Source of the DNA: Thiogranum sp.
GTDB taxonomy: Bacteria > Pseudomonadota > Gammaproteobacteria > DSM-19610
Reading direction: 5' to 3'
NCBI GenBank assembly: GCA_030148775.1
Contig: JASBST010000061.1
Location: 1 to 62,363, forward strand
Length of the DNA stretch: 62,363 nucleotides
Shown: piece by piece, positions 11,697 through 21,949 of the stretch
Numbering within the stretch: the stretch's first letter is position 1
How the letters are laid out: each line of letters begins with the position of its first letter
Made by a program: the position numbers and the translations under genes
The notes under the pieces: generated by a model
The model's input: only the letters and a program-made list of their open reading frames with translations
The model's database searches: none
What the model was told of the DNA's origin: nothing

Positions 11697-12479
11697 CTAG
11701 CCGCGGCCCGCGCGCCAAGCCAAAAGCGCGTCCACCACCGCGCTATCGGTGGCGTTGGCGGCCAGCAGTGGACGACTAAACCCCTGTTCCCGCACCAGGC
11801 CCAGCAGGCGCTCACTGACCACCAGTAGCGGCGTGCGCCGCATTAGAGCCCCGCCCTGCGGCCCCAGCATGGCGACCAGATTGTGCAGACTCTCGGCACT
11901 GTTGACGACGGCCACATGGATATCCCCGACCCGCCACCGCGCCAGCAGCGGCGCGGCGTCGGCGCGCGGACGGGCACGCCGATAGGCCTCGACATAGTCC
12001 ACCCGGGCACCGCGCGCGCGCAGGCTGTCGGCCAGGTGGGTCCGCCCTCCCTGGCCACGAAAGATGACAAAACGCACGCCCTCGACCCGCTCCAGTGCCG
12101 GCAGCGCGAGCAGCCCTTCGCTGTCCATTCGCTCGCCGGGGCAAAGATCGGCCTGTAACCGATAGCGCTCCAGCGACTGGGCGGAACTGCGCCCGATCAC
12201 CGCGATCCGCGTGCCGCGCGGCCAGACACGACCGTCCAGAATCACCTCCAGCGCCCGTTCCACCGCGTTGGCGCTGACGAACACCGCCCAGTCGTAGTCG
12301 TGCAACCGCCCGGCCGCCGCATGCAAAGGCGCCGCGTCGGCGGGCGGCAGAATCTCCAGCACCGGAAAACGATAGGCCGTCCCGCCACGCTGTTCGATCA
12401 ACTGGCACAGCCCGTCCGCCTGCGCCGCCGGCCGGGTCACCAGTACCCCAAGCCCATCCAGCGGCCCGCCGGCGCTCAT
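11697..12479 (-). CDS. hemD: Uroporphyrinogen-III synthase
   Basis: Closes and inverts ring D of hydroxymethylbilane to give uroporphyrinogen III, the step after HemC. The product is 260 residues, the usual size. HemD sequences diverge strongly, but [12 protein letters not shown] near the N-terminus, [11 protein letters not shown], and the C-terminal PLLVVSERL stretch match the family pattern. The gene overlaps the end of hemC by 4 bases (ATGA), as in other gammaproteobacteria, and precedes hemX and hemY. Confidence 0.92.
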   Translation of the reverse strand: MSAGGPLDGLGVLVTRPAAQADGLCQLIEQRGGTAYRFPVLEILPPADAAPLHAAAGRLHDYDWAVFVSANAVERALEVILDGRVWPRGTRIAVIGRSSAQSLERYRLQADLCPGERMDSEGLLALPALERVEGVRFVIFRGQGGRTHLADSLRARGARVDYVEAYRRARPRADAAPLLARWRVGDIHVAVVNSAESLHNLVAMLGPQGGALMRRTPLLVVSERLLGLVREQGFSRPLLAANATDSAVVDALLAWRAGRG

Positions 12480-13414
12480 CCAGGCGTCCCGGCGTACACC
12501 GCCGCGAGGATCTCCCGGGCACCACGCGCCAGCAAATCATCCGCCAGCACCCGGCCTAGTTCCACCGCGTCCTCGGGCTTGCCGCTGATCACCCCCTGCA
12601 CCAGTTCGCTGCCGTCGGGCTGACCCACCAACGCCCGCAATACGATTACGCCATGCCCGAGATCGGCATAACCGGCGATCGGCACCTGACAGCCGCCCTG
12701 CAGGCCCTCATTGAGCGATCTTTCGGCCGCCACCCGAATCGCGGTCTGCGGATCGTTGAGTTCTTCGACCAACGCACGGGTGGCTGCGTCGTCGTTGCGT
12801 ATCTCAATGCCGATGGCGCCCTGGCCGATCGCGGGCACGAACTGCTCCGGCGCCAGCAGCTAGGTGATGCGCGCCTCCCACCCCATACGGCGGACGCCGG
12901 CGGCCGCCAGCATGATGGCGTCATAGTCACCGTCGTCGAGCTTTTGCAGCCGGGTGTTGACGTTGCCGCGCAGATCCAGCACCCGCAGGTCGGGGCGGCG
13001 GGCGCGCAACTGGCATTGCCGGCGCAGACTGGAGGTACCCACGCGAGCGCCCTCCGGGAGTGCGTCCAATGAGGAAAAATCATTGGAAATCAGCGCATCA
13101 CGAGGATCTTCCCGGGGCAGAACGGCGGCCAGCCCGAGGCCATCCGGAAACTCAACCGGAACATCTTTCATGGAATGCACCGCCAGGTCGGCGCGTCCCT
13201 CGAGCATGCCAAGTTCCAGTTCCTTAACGAATAAACCTTTGCCGCCCACTTTTGCCAGTGGCGTATCGAGTATTTTGTCGCCTTGCGTGGTCATAGTTAA
13301 CAGTTCGACTTCCAGTTCCGGATTACGCGCCAGCAGCGCTTCTCGCACGTGCTGTGCCTGCCACAGTGCCAATGGGCTTTTGCGGGTGGCGATTCGAAGG
13401 TGGGATCGGGCCAT
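12476..13414 (-). pseudogene. hemC: Hydroxymethylbilane synthase gene with one in-frame TAG
   Basis: Porphobilinogen deaminase, which joins four porphobilinogens. The reading frame is 313 codons from the ATG at 13412-13414 and ends in the 4-base overlap with hemD. It is clean except for a TAG at codon 185 (12860-12862). On both sides the sequence is typical: [32 protein letters not shown] and LRGNVNTRL before it, and [11 protein letters not shown] and EGGCQVPI after it, the last carrying the dipyrromethane-binding cysteine. The stop falls after EARIT in a variable position, so GAG or CAG may have been the original codon. The gene is normally essential for heme, so a true null is doubtful. Confidence 0.9.
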
Positions 13415-13460
13415 CAGACTGGTTACACATCGGTAGAGTAAAGAGCGAGGAGAATAGCGA

Positions 13461-13964
13461 GTGAAGTACAAACGACGCAAGTCGAACGCCCGATTCACGG
13501 CGATAGCGGCCGTTCTGGCGAGCGCATCGGCCTCGGCGCCGGCGGTTCCGTTGACACAAGATCTGGACGCCGACGCTGCGCGCGCCGAGAGGGACTGCAA
13601 GCCCCTGTTGCTGGAGTTTTCCGCCTCCGATTGCGGCTATTGCAAGTTGCTCGAAACCGAAGTATTGAATCCGACGCTGCTCAACAGCGACTACGACGGG
13701 CGCGTACTGATGCGTAAACTGCTGCTCGACAGCTCCGACCGGCTGACGGACTTCGACGGCAACAACCGTCTGAGCGCCCAGCAACTGGCCGAACGTTACA
13801 AGGTCTGGGTGACGCCGACGGTACTGTTTGTCGACGCTGACGGCAAAGAACTGGCCGAACGCATGGTCGGCGTGAATACGATCGAAATGTACGGCGGCTA
13901 TCTCGACCTGGCGCTGGACGCTTCGCGCGACGAACTCCGTGCCCGCAACAGCTGCGTCGACTAG
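13461..13964 (+). CDS. Exported thioredoxin-fold protein
   Basis: Small thioredoxin-like protein of 167 residues, likely periplasmic. The GTG at 13461 is preceded by GAGGAGA at a good distance. A basic start and a hydrophobic stretch to about residue 30 look like a signal peptide. The redox motif is CGYC at residues 58-61, and a cis-proline segment VTPT follows near residue 115, so it should be redox-active. Similar single-domain proteins reduce periplasmic disulfides; the partner is unknown. It diverges from hemC across 46 bases and converges on algR. Confidence 0.8.
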   Translation: MKYKRRKSNARFTAIAAVLASASASAPAVPLTQDLDADAARAERDCKPLLLEFSASDCGYCKLLETEVLNPTLLNSDYDGRVLMRKLLLDSSDRLTDFDGNNRLSAQQLAERYKVWVTPTVLFVDADGKELAERMVGVNTIEMYGGYLDLALDASRDELRARNSCVD

Positions 13965-13986
13965 ATACCGGCCACCGACCGCCCGG

Positions 13987-14721
13987 CTATGCGGCGCCGT
14001 CCCGGATGCGCTTGCGCAGGGTCGGCAATAGCCGTCTGCTGACCTCCAGACGGACGTCGACACCCTCAAGGATGACCCTGTGTCTGCCCTCCCGGTCTTT
14101 CTCCAGTCCGACGATACAGCGGGGCGCGACCAAGGCATTTCGATGGATACGAATAAAGCTGGAGGCAAATTCCTGCTCGAGCATCTTCAGCGACTCCTCC
14201 AGCAGGATGCTGCGCTCGCCGGAACAGGCGGTTACGTATTTATTGTCCGCCTGCAGATAAACCACCTGATCGACCGACATGAGTTCGAGATTTCCGCGCA
14301 CCCGCGCGCACAGGTGGGTGCGTCGCTCACCGTTGGCCGCCTGCAGCTGCTGTAACCGGGCCGGACTCAGGCGACGCGCCTTCTCCAGTGCCAGACGCAG
14401 GCGTTGGGGATGCACCGGCTTGAGCAAATAATCCACCGCCTGGGTATCGAAGGCGTCGAGCGCGTGATCGCCGTAAGCCGTGGTAAAAATCACCGCCGGC
14501 GCACAGTCCAGCGTCAGCAGGTGGCGCGCCATTTCCAGCCCGTCCATCCCCGGCATGCGCACGTCGAGCAATACCAGATCGGGTTGCAGGCGCTCGACCT
14601 GCTGCAACCCCTGTTCGCCATTTGCCGCCTCACCGCAAACCCGCAGGCCGTCGCAATCACCCAGCAGCCGCACCAGCCGTTCGCGCGCCAGCACCTCATC
14701 GTCGACGATCAGACACTTCAT
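13987..14721 (-). CDS. algR: LytTR-family response regulator, AlgR-like
   Basis: Two-component response regulator of 244 residues. The receiver domain has the acidic pair Asp7-Asp8, the phosphorylation site Asp53 (LLDVRMPG) and the conserved lysine in LLKPVHP. The C-terminal LytTR DNA-binding domain (about 140-240) contains RGNLELM, the SFIRIHRNALV segment and a final RRLLPTLRKRI. Its overlap with the sensor gene and position between hemC and argH match Pseudomonas algR, which controls alginate and type IV pilus function. Whether it regulates the pilus genes at 46-62 kb cannot be read from the sequence. Confidence 0.9.
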   Translation of the reverse strand: MKCLIVDDEVLARERLVRLLGDCDGLRVCGEAANGEQGLQQVERLQPDLVLLDVRMPGMDGLEMARHLLTLDCAPAVIFTTAYGDHALDAFDTQAVDYLLKPVHPQRLRLALEKARRLSPARLQQLQAANGERRTHLCARVRGNLELMSVDQVVYLQADNKYVTACSGERSILLEESLKMLEQEFASSFIRIHRNALVAPRCIVGLEKDREGRHRVILEGVDVRLEVSRRLLPTLRKRIRDGAA

Positions 14722-15776
14722 CGCAGTTTCTCCCGCGGAAAGTACAGGGTGGTTTCAAACCCCTGCGCGACTTCGCGCAGCGCCACACCGGCGTGCGGAC
14801 CGAAAGCCAGTTGCAGGCGCAGGCGAATGTTTTCCAGCGCGATACGATGACCGCGGCGTTGCAGCGCCGGTTGTCCGGCCGCTCGCGGATTACGAATGAC
14901 AATGCTGATCCGACGCCCCTGCGCCGCACCGTGCACGCAGATCCGACCGCCGTCCGCGGAGGGTTCGATGCCATGGTAGACGGCATTTTCCAGCAACGGT
15001 TGCAAAATCAGCGACGGCACCAGGCGCTTGCGCGGCAATCGGTCAATGGACCACTCCACCTGCAGCCGCTCGCCCAGACGCAAGGCCTCCAGGCGCAGGT
15101 AACGACGGGCGACTTCCAGCTCCTCTTCCAGCGTGACCCGATCGCTGGCGTCACCGAGCGAGACCCGGAACAAATCCGCCAGATCCTGCACCGCCGCTTC
15201 CGCGCGCTCCGGGTCGCTGCGTGTGAGCGCGGCGATACTATTCATACTATTGAAAAGAAAATGTGGGCGAATGCGCGCCTGTAGCGCCTGTACCCGGGCC
15301 TGCGCCTCGGCCTCGATCTGCTGACTCCACTGGTGACGGACGTAGAGATAGCGCAGGACCAATGCGCTGAGAATGGCGCTGATGGCGAGGTTACGCAGCA
15401 AAAACTCGGCATGCGCGGCGTCGTGTCCCGGCGCCACCACGTGGCTGAGCCGGAATCCGACCTCGCTGATCAGCGCGGTGGTCAGCAGCAACAACAAATA
15501 ACCGGTCAGCGCCGCCGCGCTGTTGCTCACCCGCAGCAACAGCGGGCGTGCCAGGCAGAGCACGGCCGCGCTGGCGAGGGCGATCCACTGCACAAACAGC
15601 GAAGTCACGCCGAGATCCCCCCACGGGTCGCCAGCGGCATCCGCCAGCACCAGCACAAAGGCCAGCAGTTCGGCGATCACGACTACCGCAAAAACCAGAC
15701 GGATTTCACAAAAACTGGGCAGAAACAGGCCATCCCGGCCGCTATCGCCTTGTTGTCTGCTTGTAGCTTTGCGCAT
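14718..15776 (-). CDS. algZ: LytS/AlgZ (FimS)-type sensor histidine kinase
   Basis: Inner-membrane sensor of 352 residues with several membrane helices between about residues 25 and 155. The kinase core carries RPHFLFNSMNS, whose histidine is the likely phosphorylation site, and an ATP-binding part beginning ILQPLLENAVYHGIEP. This His_kinase/LytS class is paired with LytTR regulators; in Pseudomonas the equivalent is AlgZ/FimS. The stop overlaps the algR start by 4 bases, so the pair is co-translated. It diverges from argH. Confidence 0.88.
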   Translation of the reverse strand: MRKATSRQQGDSGRDGLFLPSFCEIRLVFAVVVIAELLAFVLVLADAAGDPWGDLGVTSLFVQWIALASAAVLCLARPLLLRVSNSAAALTGYLLLLLTTALISEVGFRLSHVVAPGHDAAHAEFLLRNLAISAILSALVLRYLYVRHQWSQQIEAEAQARVQALQARIRPHFLFNSMNSIAALTRSDPERAEAAVQDLADLFRVSLGDASDRVTLEEELEVARRYLRLEALRLGERLQVEWSIDRLPRKRLVPSLILQPLLENAVYHGIEPSADGGRICVHGAAQGRRISIVIRNPRAAGQPALQRRGHRIALENIRLRLQLAFGPHAGVALREVAQGFETTLYFPREKLR

Positions 15777-15890
15777 TGGCTTGTCCCGTAGGCCTTGGCC
15801 CTGGTTTCGCGCCCCGGTTTTGTTATATCGGCCAAGATTTTCGGTACTTTCAGGTATACTTCGCCGGATCGAGCCGCCACTGACACCGCC

Positions 15891-17288
15891 ATGACCGACA
15901 AAGCCAACAGCGACAAGCCCTGGAGCGGGCGTTTCACCGAATCCACCGACGCTTTCGTCGAAGCCTTCACCGCCTCGGTGGGCTTCGACTGGCGTCTCTA
16001 CCCCTATGACATTGAGGGGTCACGGGCGCACGCGAGAATGCTCGCCAACACCGGCGTCATCAGCGAGTCCGAGTGCGAGGCCATTCTCGACGGGCTGGAG
16101 CAAATCTCGCAACTGGCCGCGAAAGGGGAATTCGACTGGTCGGTGGCTCTGGAAGACGTGCACATGAACATCGAATCGCGGCTCACCAGCCTGATCGGCG
16201 AGGCGGGCAAGAAGCTGCATACCGGTCGCTCGCGCAACGACCAGGTCGCCACTGATCTGCGGCTGTATCTGCGCGATCAGATCGATGCCGCCCGCGCGCA
16301 ATTGAGACGTCTGCAACAGGGCCTGTTGCTGCTGGCCGAACGCGAAGCGGCCACCATCATGCCCGGTTTTACGCATCTGCAGGTCGCCATGCCGGTGACC
16401 TTCGGTCATCACATGCTGGCCTGGTTCGAAAACCTGCAGCGCGACAGCGAGCGTCTGCGCGACTGTCGCCGGCGCGTCAACATCATGCCTTTGGGCGCCG
16501 CGGCGCTCGCCGGCACCAGTTTTCCCATCGACCGCCACGATACCGCGCGGCAACTGGGTTTTACCGCGCCGGCGGAAAACTCGCTGGATGCGGTCAGCGA
16601 TCGTGACTTCGTGATCGAATTCTGCAGCTGCGCCGCCCCGATCCAGGTGCACCTGTCGCGCTTTTCCGAGGAGCTCGTTCTGTGGGCATCGGCACAGTTC
16701 GGTTTTATCGATCTGCCCGATCGCTTCTGTACCGGCTCCAGCATCATGCCGCAGAAGAAGAATCCCGACGTGCCCGAATTGGTGCGGGGAAAAAGCGGCC
16801 GCGTGATCGGCCATCTCGTGGGACTACTGACGCTGATGAAAGGTCAGCCGCTGGCCTACAACAAGGACAATCAGGAAGACAAGGAACCGCTGTTCGATAC
16901 CGTCGATACGCTGCTGGGCTGCCTGCGCGCCTTTGCCGACATGATTCCCGCCCTGGAAGTACGTGCCGACAGGATGCTCGAGGCCGCTACCAGCGGTTAC
17001 TCCACCGCCACCGATCTGGCTGACTATCTGGTACGCAAAGGCATGGCCTTCCGCGACGCCCACGAAGTTGTCGGTTCCGCGGTACGCATCGCGATCGACA
17101 GTCAACGCGATCTGGCCCAACTCGAGCTGGACGAACTGCGGTCACTGTCGCCGCTGATCGACGCCGATGTCTTCGGCGTGCTCACTGTCGAAGGCTCTGT
17201 CAATGCACGCAATCATTTTGGCGGCACCGCACCCGAACGGGTACGCGAAGCGATCGTGCGCGCGCGTGAACGCCTGGATGCCGATTGA
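15891..17288 (+). CDS. argH: Argininosuccinate lyase
   Basis: Last step of arginine synthesis: argininosuccinate to arginine and fumarate, in the cytoplasm. I choose the ATG at 15891 ([15 protein letters not shown]), giving 465 residues as usual; the frame is open 96 bases further up, across a possible -10 box (TATACT at 15855-15860). The fumarase/aspartase superfamily signature [11 protein letters not shown] lies at about residues 282-292, and [10 protein letters not shown] holds a substrate-binding region. The gene diverges from algZ and converges on the GGDEF-EAL gene with a 24-base gap. Confidence 0.96.
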   Translation: MTDKANSDKPWSGRFTESTDAFVEAFTASVGFDWRLYPYDIEGSRAHARMLANTGVISESECEAILDGLEQISQLAAKGEFDWSVALEDVHMNIESRLTSLIGEAGKKLHTGRSRNDQVATDLRLYLRDQIDAARAQLRRLQQGLLLLAEREAATIMPGFTHLQVAMPVTFGHHMLAWFENLQRDSERLRDCRRRVNIMPLGAAALAGTSFPIDRHDTARQLGFTAPAENSLDAVSDRDFVIEFCSCAAPIQVHLSRFSEELVLWASAQFGFIDLPDRFCTGSSIMPQKKNPDVPELVRGKSGRVIGHLVGLLTLMKGQPLAYNKDNQEDKEPLFDTVDTLLGCLRAFADMIPALEVRADRMLEAATSGYSTATDLADYLVRKGMAFRDAHEVVGSAVRIAIDSQRDLAQLELDELRSLSPLIDADVFGVLTVEGSVNARNHFGGTAPERVREAIVRARERLDAD

Positions 17289-17312
17289 CAATACGCTCGA
17301 CTTCCGGCTCCA

Positions 17313-20075
17313 CTAAGCAACCGATTCGCGCGCGCCGGCGCGCCCGGCACCGCGACGCAGGCGGGGATGCAGGTCTAACTGCGGCTTGCCCAGATAATAG
17401 CCCTGGACATAGTCGACGCCGAGTTCGCTGACACGCCGGTAGACCTGTTCGTTCTCGACGAATTCGGCGATCGTGCGCATGCCCATGCCGCGCGCCACAT
17501 CGACCAGTGCCTTGACGAACAGCTGATCGGCCTTGTTGTGGTGAATTTCACGAATGAAACTGCCGTCTATCTTGATAGTGTCAGCATGCAGGTGCTTGAG
17601 ATAGGAAAAGGAAGAAAAGCCCACACCGAAATCGTCCAGTGAGACGTGACAACCGAGACGCCGGACTTTTTCGATAAACTCCAGCGCGTCGTTCAACTGC
17701 TCGCAGGCGGCGGTCTCGGTGATTTCGAAGGTTATCCGCGCCGGCGCGACCCCGGAATCCTGGACCTCCTTCTCGATCAGTTCGTACATCTCCTGACTGC
17801 CCACCGAGAGACCGGACAAATTGATGGAAAAACCCACGCGTGCCATGCCCACCGGCAGTTCGGCCAGATAACGAATGGCTTTGGTGACAATCTGCCGGTC
17901 CACCTGCTGAATCAAACCGAAATGCTCCGCCGCCGGGACGAAATTGCCGGGCGCGATCAACACGCCCCCGGGCTCGCGCATGCGCACCAGCACCTCGAAA
18001 TGGTGCACGCTGCGGCTGGCGACTCCGACAATCGGCTGGAAGGCCAGCACCAGAGCATCGTTTTCCAGTGCCTCCAACAACCGATCCTTCCAGGCAAGCT
18101 GATTATCCATCCGTTCGCGCATCATGTCGCTTTCATCGTACAGATGGATACGATTGCGGCCTCCGGCCTTGGCCGCACAGATAGCCGCGTCGGCTTTGGC
18201 CAGCAGTTCCACCGGCACTTTCCCCTGGTTCGGAAACGTCACCATGCCCACGCTGGCACTGATATTCAGAGAACGTCGACCGAAGCGCAGTTTAAGGTCA
18301 TTGATGCAGTTCAACAACTGGCGCGCTTTCTCCATCCCCTGATTCTGGTCCTGGGCGGAAAACGCCAGAGCGAACTCGTCGCCGCTGATGCGGGCCAAAA
18401 GATCCTGATTGGCGGAGGTGCGGCGGAGCAAACCGGCGATCTGGACGATGATCTGATCGCCCGCCGCGTGCCCGGCGGTATCGTTCACCAGCTTGAGGTG
18501 ATCGAGATCGAACAATAATAAAACGCCGAGCCGCCTCTGGCTCTCCACCCGCCGGATCTCCAGCGCCAGATCCTGCAAAAAACGGCGGCGATTGGACAGG
18601 CCGGTAAGATGATCCTGATTCGCCAGGATCACCATGCGCTGCTCGTCATGCTTGAGCTTGGTGATGTCACGCACCGTTCCACGGTAACCCTTGAACACGT
18701 CGCCGGAAAACACGGGCACACCGTTCAGACGCAGACTGTGCTGGACGCCGGAGGGTGCGTGCACCCACACCTCGGCATCCTTGAAGCTCTGCGGTTTGGA
18801 ATTATCAGCCCCGCGTATCAGGGCCATAAAGTCCTCGACGCGCGCACAAGGAAAGATCTCGGACAGGGTGCGTCCCAACCAGCTTTCGGCCGGCATCTCC
18901 AGGGTGTCGGACACGCTGGCGGAGACGAAGGTGAAATGGCCTCCCCTGTCGGTTTCCCACAGCCAGTCGGAAGAACTGGCAGCAAAATCACGAAAACGCT
19001 GCCGGCTGCGTTCCAACTCCCGGCGCGACGCGCTCAAAGCGCCAAGCATTGTATTGAAGGACGCACCCAGTTGTCCCAGCTCATCATTGCGCCTGACTTC
19101 GACCTTATGCAGCATATCGCCTTTGGCAATGGCTTGTGTGGCGCGCGCGAGCAACTGTATCGGTCGCGTCAGGGTACGCCGACTGATGCTGATACCTATC
19201 AAAGCAGCCAGCAGCAAGATGAGCACGGAGAAATAAAGCGCGTTCTGGCCCAGCAGCCGGTACGGCCCCCAATAGCGCTCATAGGGTATCGCCAACAACA
19301 AACTTAGCGGCGTCTTCGCGCCCTCTTTTCGCTGCAGGAACGTAACGTTGCGCGTGCTATAACGGTTTGCGCCGATATCCATCGTGCGATCGGCCGGGCC
19401 CTGCTCCGGCGCCGCGGAAATTGTCGTCGGCGGCACCGGTTGCGCAAAGCTGCTCAACAGGATTCGGTTGCCGCTGTAGATGATGGCATCGGCGTAAATC
19501 AGCTCACGCAGGTCGCTCAGATCGGCGTCACTGAAACGGTGACCGACCAGTAGCGAGCCGACACTCCGACCGAGCGGCGTCTCGATTCGGACCGCGACGA
19601 GCTGCATCCAACTTCCGTACAGCAAGGCGTTGCCATACTCGACCTGTTTGCCGTCACCCAGGCCCTGGACGACGGAAAGCAGCGCGGGCGCATGCAGCGT
19701 TTGCGCTGAGCCGTCGTGCGGACGCGCACCGATGCCGGTGGCACCGCTGTGGCTGAAGTCCAGATAAACTGCCATCAGATCGACCCCGGGACGCGGATAA
19801 TATTCATCCAATGCCGCGGCGATGGTCTCGATATCCCCGGTCAGCACCGCGGCCAGCATGCTGGGTTCCGTTGCGGCGCCGCGGGCAACAGTGGTCAACT
19901 GGGAAAAGCGGTTTTTCTGCATCTGCAAGAACACCGCGTAATCATGCGTCAGATCCTCGCGCATACTGGTTTCCACATGCTCGCGCAACAGCACGAAAGT
20001 CGCCGCTGCGACCGCCAGCAGCACCACCAATACCAGCGAGACGACGAACAAGGTGTTTTTGCGTTCGATATTCAA
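17313..20075 (-). CDS. Membrane-bound HAMP-PAS-GGDEF-EAL protein (c-di-GMP turnover)
   Basis: 920-residue signalling protein with an N-terminal membrane helix (about 10-32), a large periplasmic sensing region, a second helix near residue 285, HAMP, PAS, GGDEF and EAL. The GGDEF motif reads SGDEF at 564-568, a variant still found in active cyclases. The EAL motif is EVL (694-696), and FEITETAA, DDFGVGFSSF, KIDGSFI and QGYYLG are intact, so phosphodiesterase activity is likely. Its start overlaps the stop of the cupredoxin-like gene by 4 bases. That exported protein may therefore deliver the signal read by the periplasmic region. Confidence 0.9.
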   Translation of the reverse strand: MNIERKNTLFVVSLVLVVLLAVAAATFVLLREHVETSMREDLTHDYAVFLQMQKNRFSQLTTVARGAATEPSMLAAVLTGDIETIAAALDEYYPRPGVDLMAVYLDFSHSGATGIGARPHDGSAQTLHAPALLSVVQGLGDGKQVEYGNALLYGSWMQLVAVRIETPLGRSVGSLLVGHRFSDADLSDLRELIYADAIIYSGNRILLSSFAQPVPPTTISAAPEQGPADRTMDIGANRYSTRNVTFLQRKEGAKTPLSLLLAIPYERYWGPYRLLGQNALYFSVLILLLAALIGISISRRTLTRPIQLLARATQAIAKGDMLHKVEVRRNDELGQLGASFNTMLGALSASRRELERSRQRFRDFAASSSDWLWETDRGGHFTFVSASVSDTLEMPAESWLGRTLSEIFPCARVEDFMALIRGADNSKPQSFKDAEVWVHAPSGVQHSLRLNGVPVFSGDVFKGYRGTVRDITKLKHDEQRMVILANQDHLTGLSNRRRFLQDLALEIRRVESQRRLGVLLLFDLDHLKLVNDTAGHAAGDQIIVQIAGLLRRTSANQDLLARISGDEFALAFSAQDQNQGMEKARQLLNCINDLKLRFGRRSLNISASVGMVTFPNQGKVPVELLAKADAAICAAKAGGRNRIHLYDESDMMRERMDNQLAWKDRLLEALENDALVLAFQPIVGVASRSVHHFEVLVRMREPGGVLIAPGNFVPAAEHFGLIQQVDRQIVTKAIRYLAELPVGMARVGFSINLSGLSVGSQEMYELIEKEVQDSGVAPARITFEITETAACEQLNDALEFIEKVRRLGCHVSLDDFGVGFSSFSYLKHLHADTIKIDGSFIREIHHNKADQLFVKALVDVARGMGMRTIAEFVENEQVYRRVSELGVDYVQGYYLGKPQLDLHPRLRRGAGRAGARESVA

Positions 20076-20800
20076 GGCCTCGCGCTCCGATCGGGGTGCG
20101 TCTGGTAGAGGCCTTCCACATCGAACTCAACGGGAATACCGGCACCGATCCGACGTTGGCTGGCAAAATCCGCGTTCAGACTTAACGGCGGCGGTGAGAT
20201 CACCGCGGCGACCCGATGCCACTGCGTTTCGGCGAGCGGCGAGGCCACACGCAGCCGCCAGCGTCCGGGGGGCAGGGCTGGGAAGTCGAACTCACCCGCT
20301 GTGTGCAATATGCGAATATGCGGGGTATCGACCACGTCGACGCGCACGTGCTCCCGCGGATGAATACGGCACAGGAAATCGACCCTGCCGGCGTGCGGCA
20401 GCACAAAGCGGGCGCGGTCACCGGACCCGTCGCCCCGCTTGCCCAACCGGGCCGCAGTCCGGTTGCCGGACGTGACGGAAAAAATCTCGTGCAACACGGG
20501 AGCCCGGTTGACGAATTCGATGCGATCGCCTCTTTGGACGGTCAGAAACACCGGCTGCATGCGATTATCTTCGATGGCGACGACCGAGGTTTGCGGCCCC
20601 CGTTTTGGCACACGCTGGCCGTCCAGCGGCAGCAACGCCAGAGAAACCGGAACCGAGCCGTCGGTACTGGGGGCGAAAATACGACCATGCGATGTCTGCG
20701 CCACCGCGCCGCGAATCTCCGCACCCGCAAGCGGCGTGACATCGCACAGCGGCAATGCCAGGGCGCAGGCTAGCAGTTTTTGAGCCCCTGTCGTTTTCAT
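20072..20800 (-). CDS. Exported cupredoxin-like protein
   Basis: 242-residue protein with a signal peptide (about 1-27). The middle region has a cupredoxin-type copper site pattern: a histidine in PVLHEIFSVT and a C-x2-H motif in LCRIHPREH, as in methylamine-utilisation plastocyanin-like proteins. In those relatives a methionine usually follows in C-x2-H-P-x-M; here that position is glutamate, so the copper site may be altered. The C-terminal third may form a carboxypeptidase-regulatory-like beta-fold. Its translational overlap with the GGDEF-EAL gene points to joint function in sensing. Confidence 0.65.
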   Translation of the reverse strand: MKTTGAQKLLACALALPLCDVTPLAGAEIRGAVAQTSHGRIFAPSTDGSVPVSLALLPLDGQRVPKRGPQTSVVAIEDNRMQPVFLTVQRGDRIEFVNRAPVLHEIFSVTSGNRTAARLGKRGDGSGDRARFVLPHAGRVDFLCRIHPREHVRVDVVDTPHIRILHTAGEFDFPALPPGRWRLRVASPLAETQWHRVAAVISPPPLSLNADFASQRRIGAGIPVEFDVEGLYQTHPDRSARP

Positions 20801-21114
20801 CTGGAAGGCGCAGTCATTCCCTCGTTCGCTTTGAGGCTTAGCGACTGATCGTCCGATTTAATGAGTACCGCCATCAACTACCCGCGGCGTTTCGGAAACA
20901 AGCGCGCGGGTCCCGGCGGCGCGGTTTCGTCACCGGCTTAGACTAAAAGACACAATCGATTGTATTTATTGCAAATAAAAGGCGACCATCGCGCCGGTGC
21001 GGTGGTCATCGGCGGTGCGAACCCGGTCGCACAAGCTATAAAGAATCCGTCACAGATTCCGCTACCCGTGGATAGACCTGGACACCCAAACCGATTTGTC
21101 GGAGACACACCCTG
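20801..21114. other. 314-base divergent intergenic region, no gene seen
   Basis: It separates the minus-strand cupredoxin/GGDEF-EAL pair from the plus-strand interrupted GGDEF gene. I see an AT-rich palindrome TTTATT-GCA-AATAAA near 20964-20979, a GC-rich stem GACCATCGC with GCGGTGGTC near 20982-21006, a TATAAA box at 21037-21042 that may be a -10 element for the plus-strand gene, and a small palindrome GAATC-N7-GATTC near 21042-21058. None is assignable to a known site. Confidence 0.35.
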
Positions 21115-21936
21115 ATGACGGCCAATCCGCCCGCCGAACAGGCTCAACACATTCTTGAGCATGCCCCTTTCCCGCTTGTAATCCTCGACGGCGATGAACG
21201 GATCGTGAGTTACAACCTCGCCTTCGAAGCGCTGCTGACTCCGGCGGTCGCCGCCTAGCTGAACGGCCGTGACATCGGGCAGTTGACCGACCATCCGGCG
21301 CAAACGCTGTTCTCATCCGCCAGCCAAGCACACTGGTCATCTCGCGGCGGCGAGCGACGCCACTACCGGATCACCACCATCGCGCTCGCCGGAGGCTGCG
21401 CACGGCTGTACACCGACATCACCCGGCAGGTGGAACTGGAAGGGATGGAGAAGAAGCTGCAGGAGGATCTGCGCAAGAATATTCTCACCGACGCCGTCAC
21501 CGGCCTGCTCAATCAACGCGGGCTGCTGCTGGCCCTGGAGCCCCAGGTCGCCCGTTCGCGCCGCTACAACAACCCCATGTCGGTAATCATGATGGATGTA
21601 AACGCCGACGGCACCACCGAAAGTTACCGACACCTCGCGGTGGCGCGCATGCTCAAGGACCAGTTGCGCTGGGCCGATCTGATCGGCTGCTCGCCGCACG
21701 ACGAATTCATTCTTATTCTGCCCGAAACCTCCCCTGAAGCGGCCGCTTCGCTGGCGAAAAAGCTCACCCGACTGGTTGGCGAGCTGACCGCCGAGCTCGG
21801 TGGATCGTCCCCGGTCGTCAGTTACGGCATCACCGGCTGGCGTCGCAGCGACAGTGCCAGTTCGCTGATCGCGCGCGCGGCGGCGGCCTTATCGCAGGCA
21901 CGATCTGCCGAAAGCACACACGCCATAGCGCTCTGA
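21115..21936 (+). pseudogene. PAS-like/degenerate GGDEF protein gene with one in-frame TAG
   Basis: Reading frame of 274 codons from the ATG at 21115, interrupted by TAG at codon 48 (21256-21258). Before the stop is the start of a PAS-like sensor (APFPLVILDGDERIVSYN). After it come the rest of the PAS region and a GGDEF-type domain (TDAVTGLLNQRG). The active-site motif is degenerate, SPHDEF instead of GGDEF, so cyclase activity is unlikely even if the stop were absent. Frame and amino-acid pattern continue normally across the stop. It ends 13 bases before cyaA and is probably co-transcribed with it. A shorter product from a start after 21258 would lack much of the sensor. Confidence 0.75.
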
Positions 21937-21949
21937 CCCGGCTCGACGT

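Noticed and set aside
20982..21006. GC-rich hairpin as a minus-strand terminator
   Set aside because: No minus-strand gene lies upstream of it that would need to be terminated; the next gene there runs on the plus strand.
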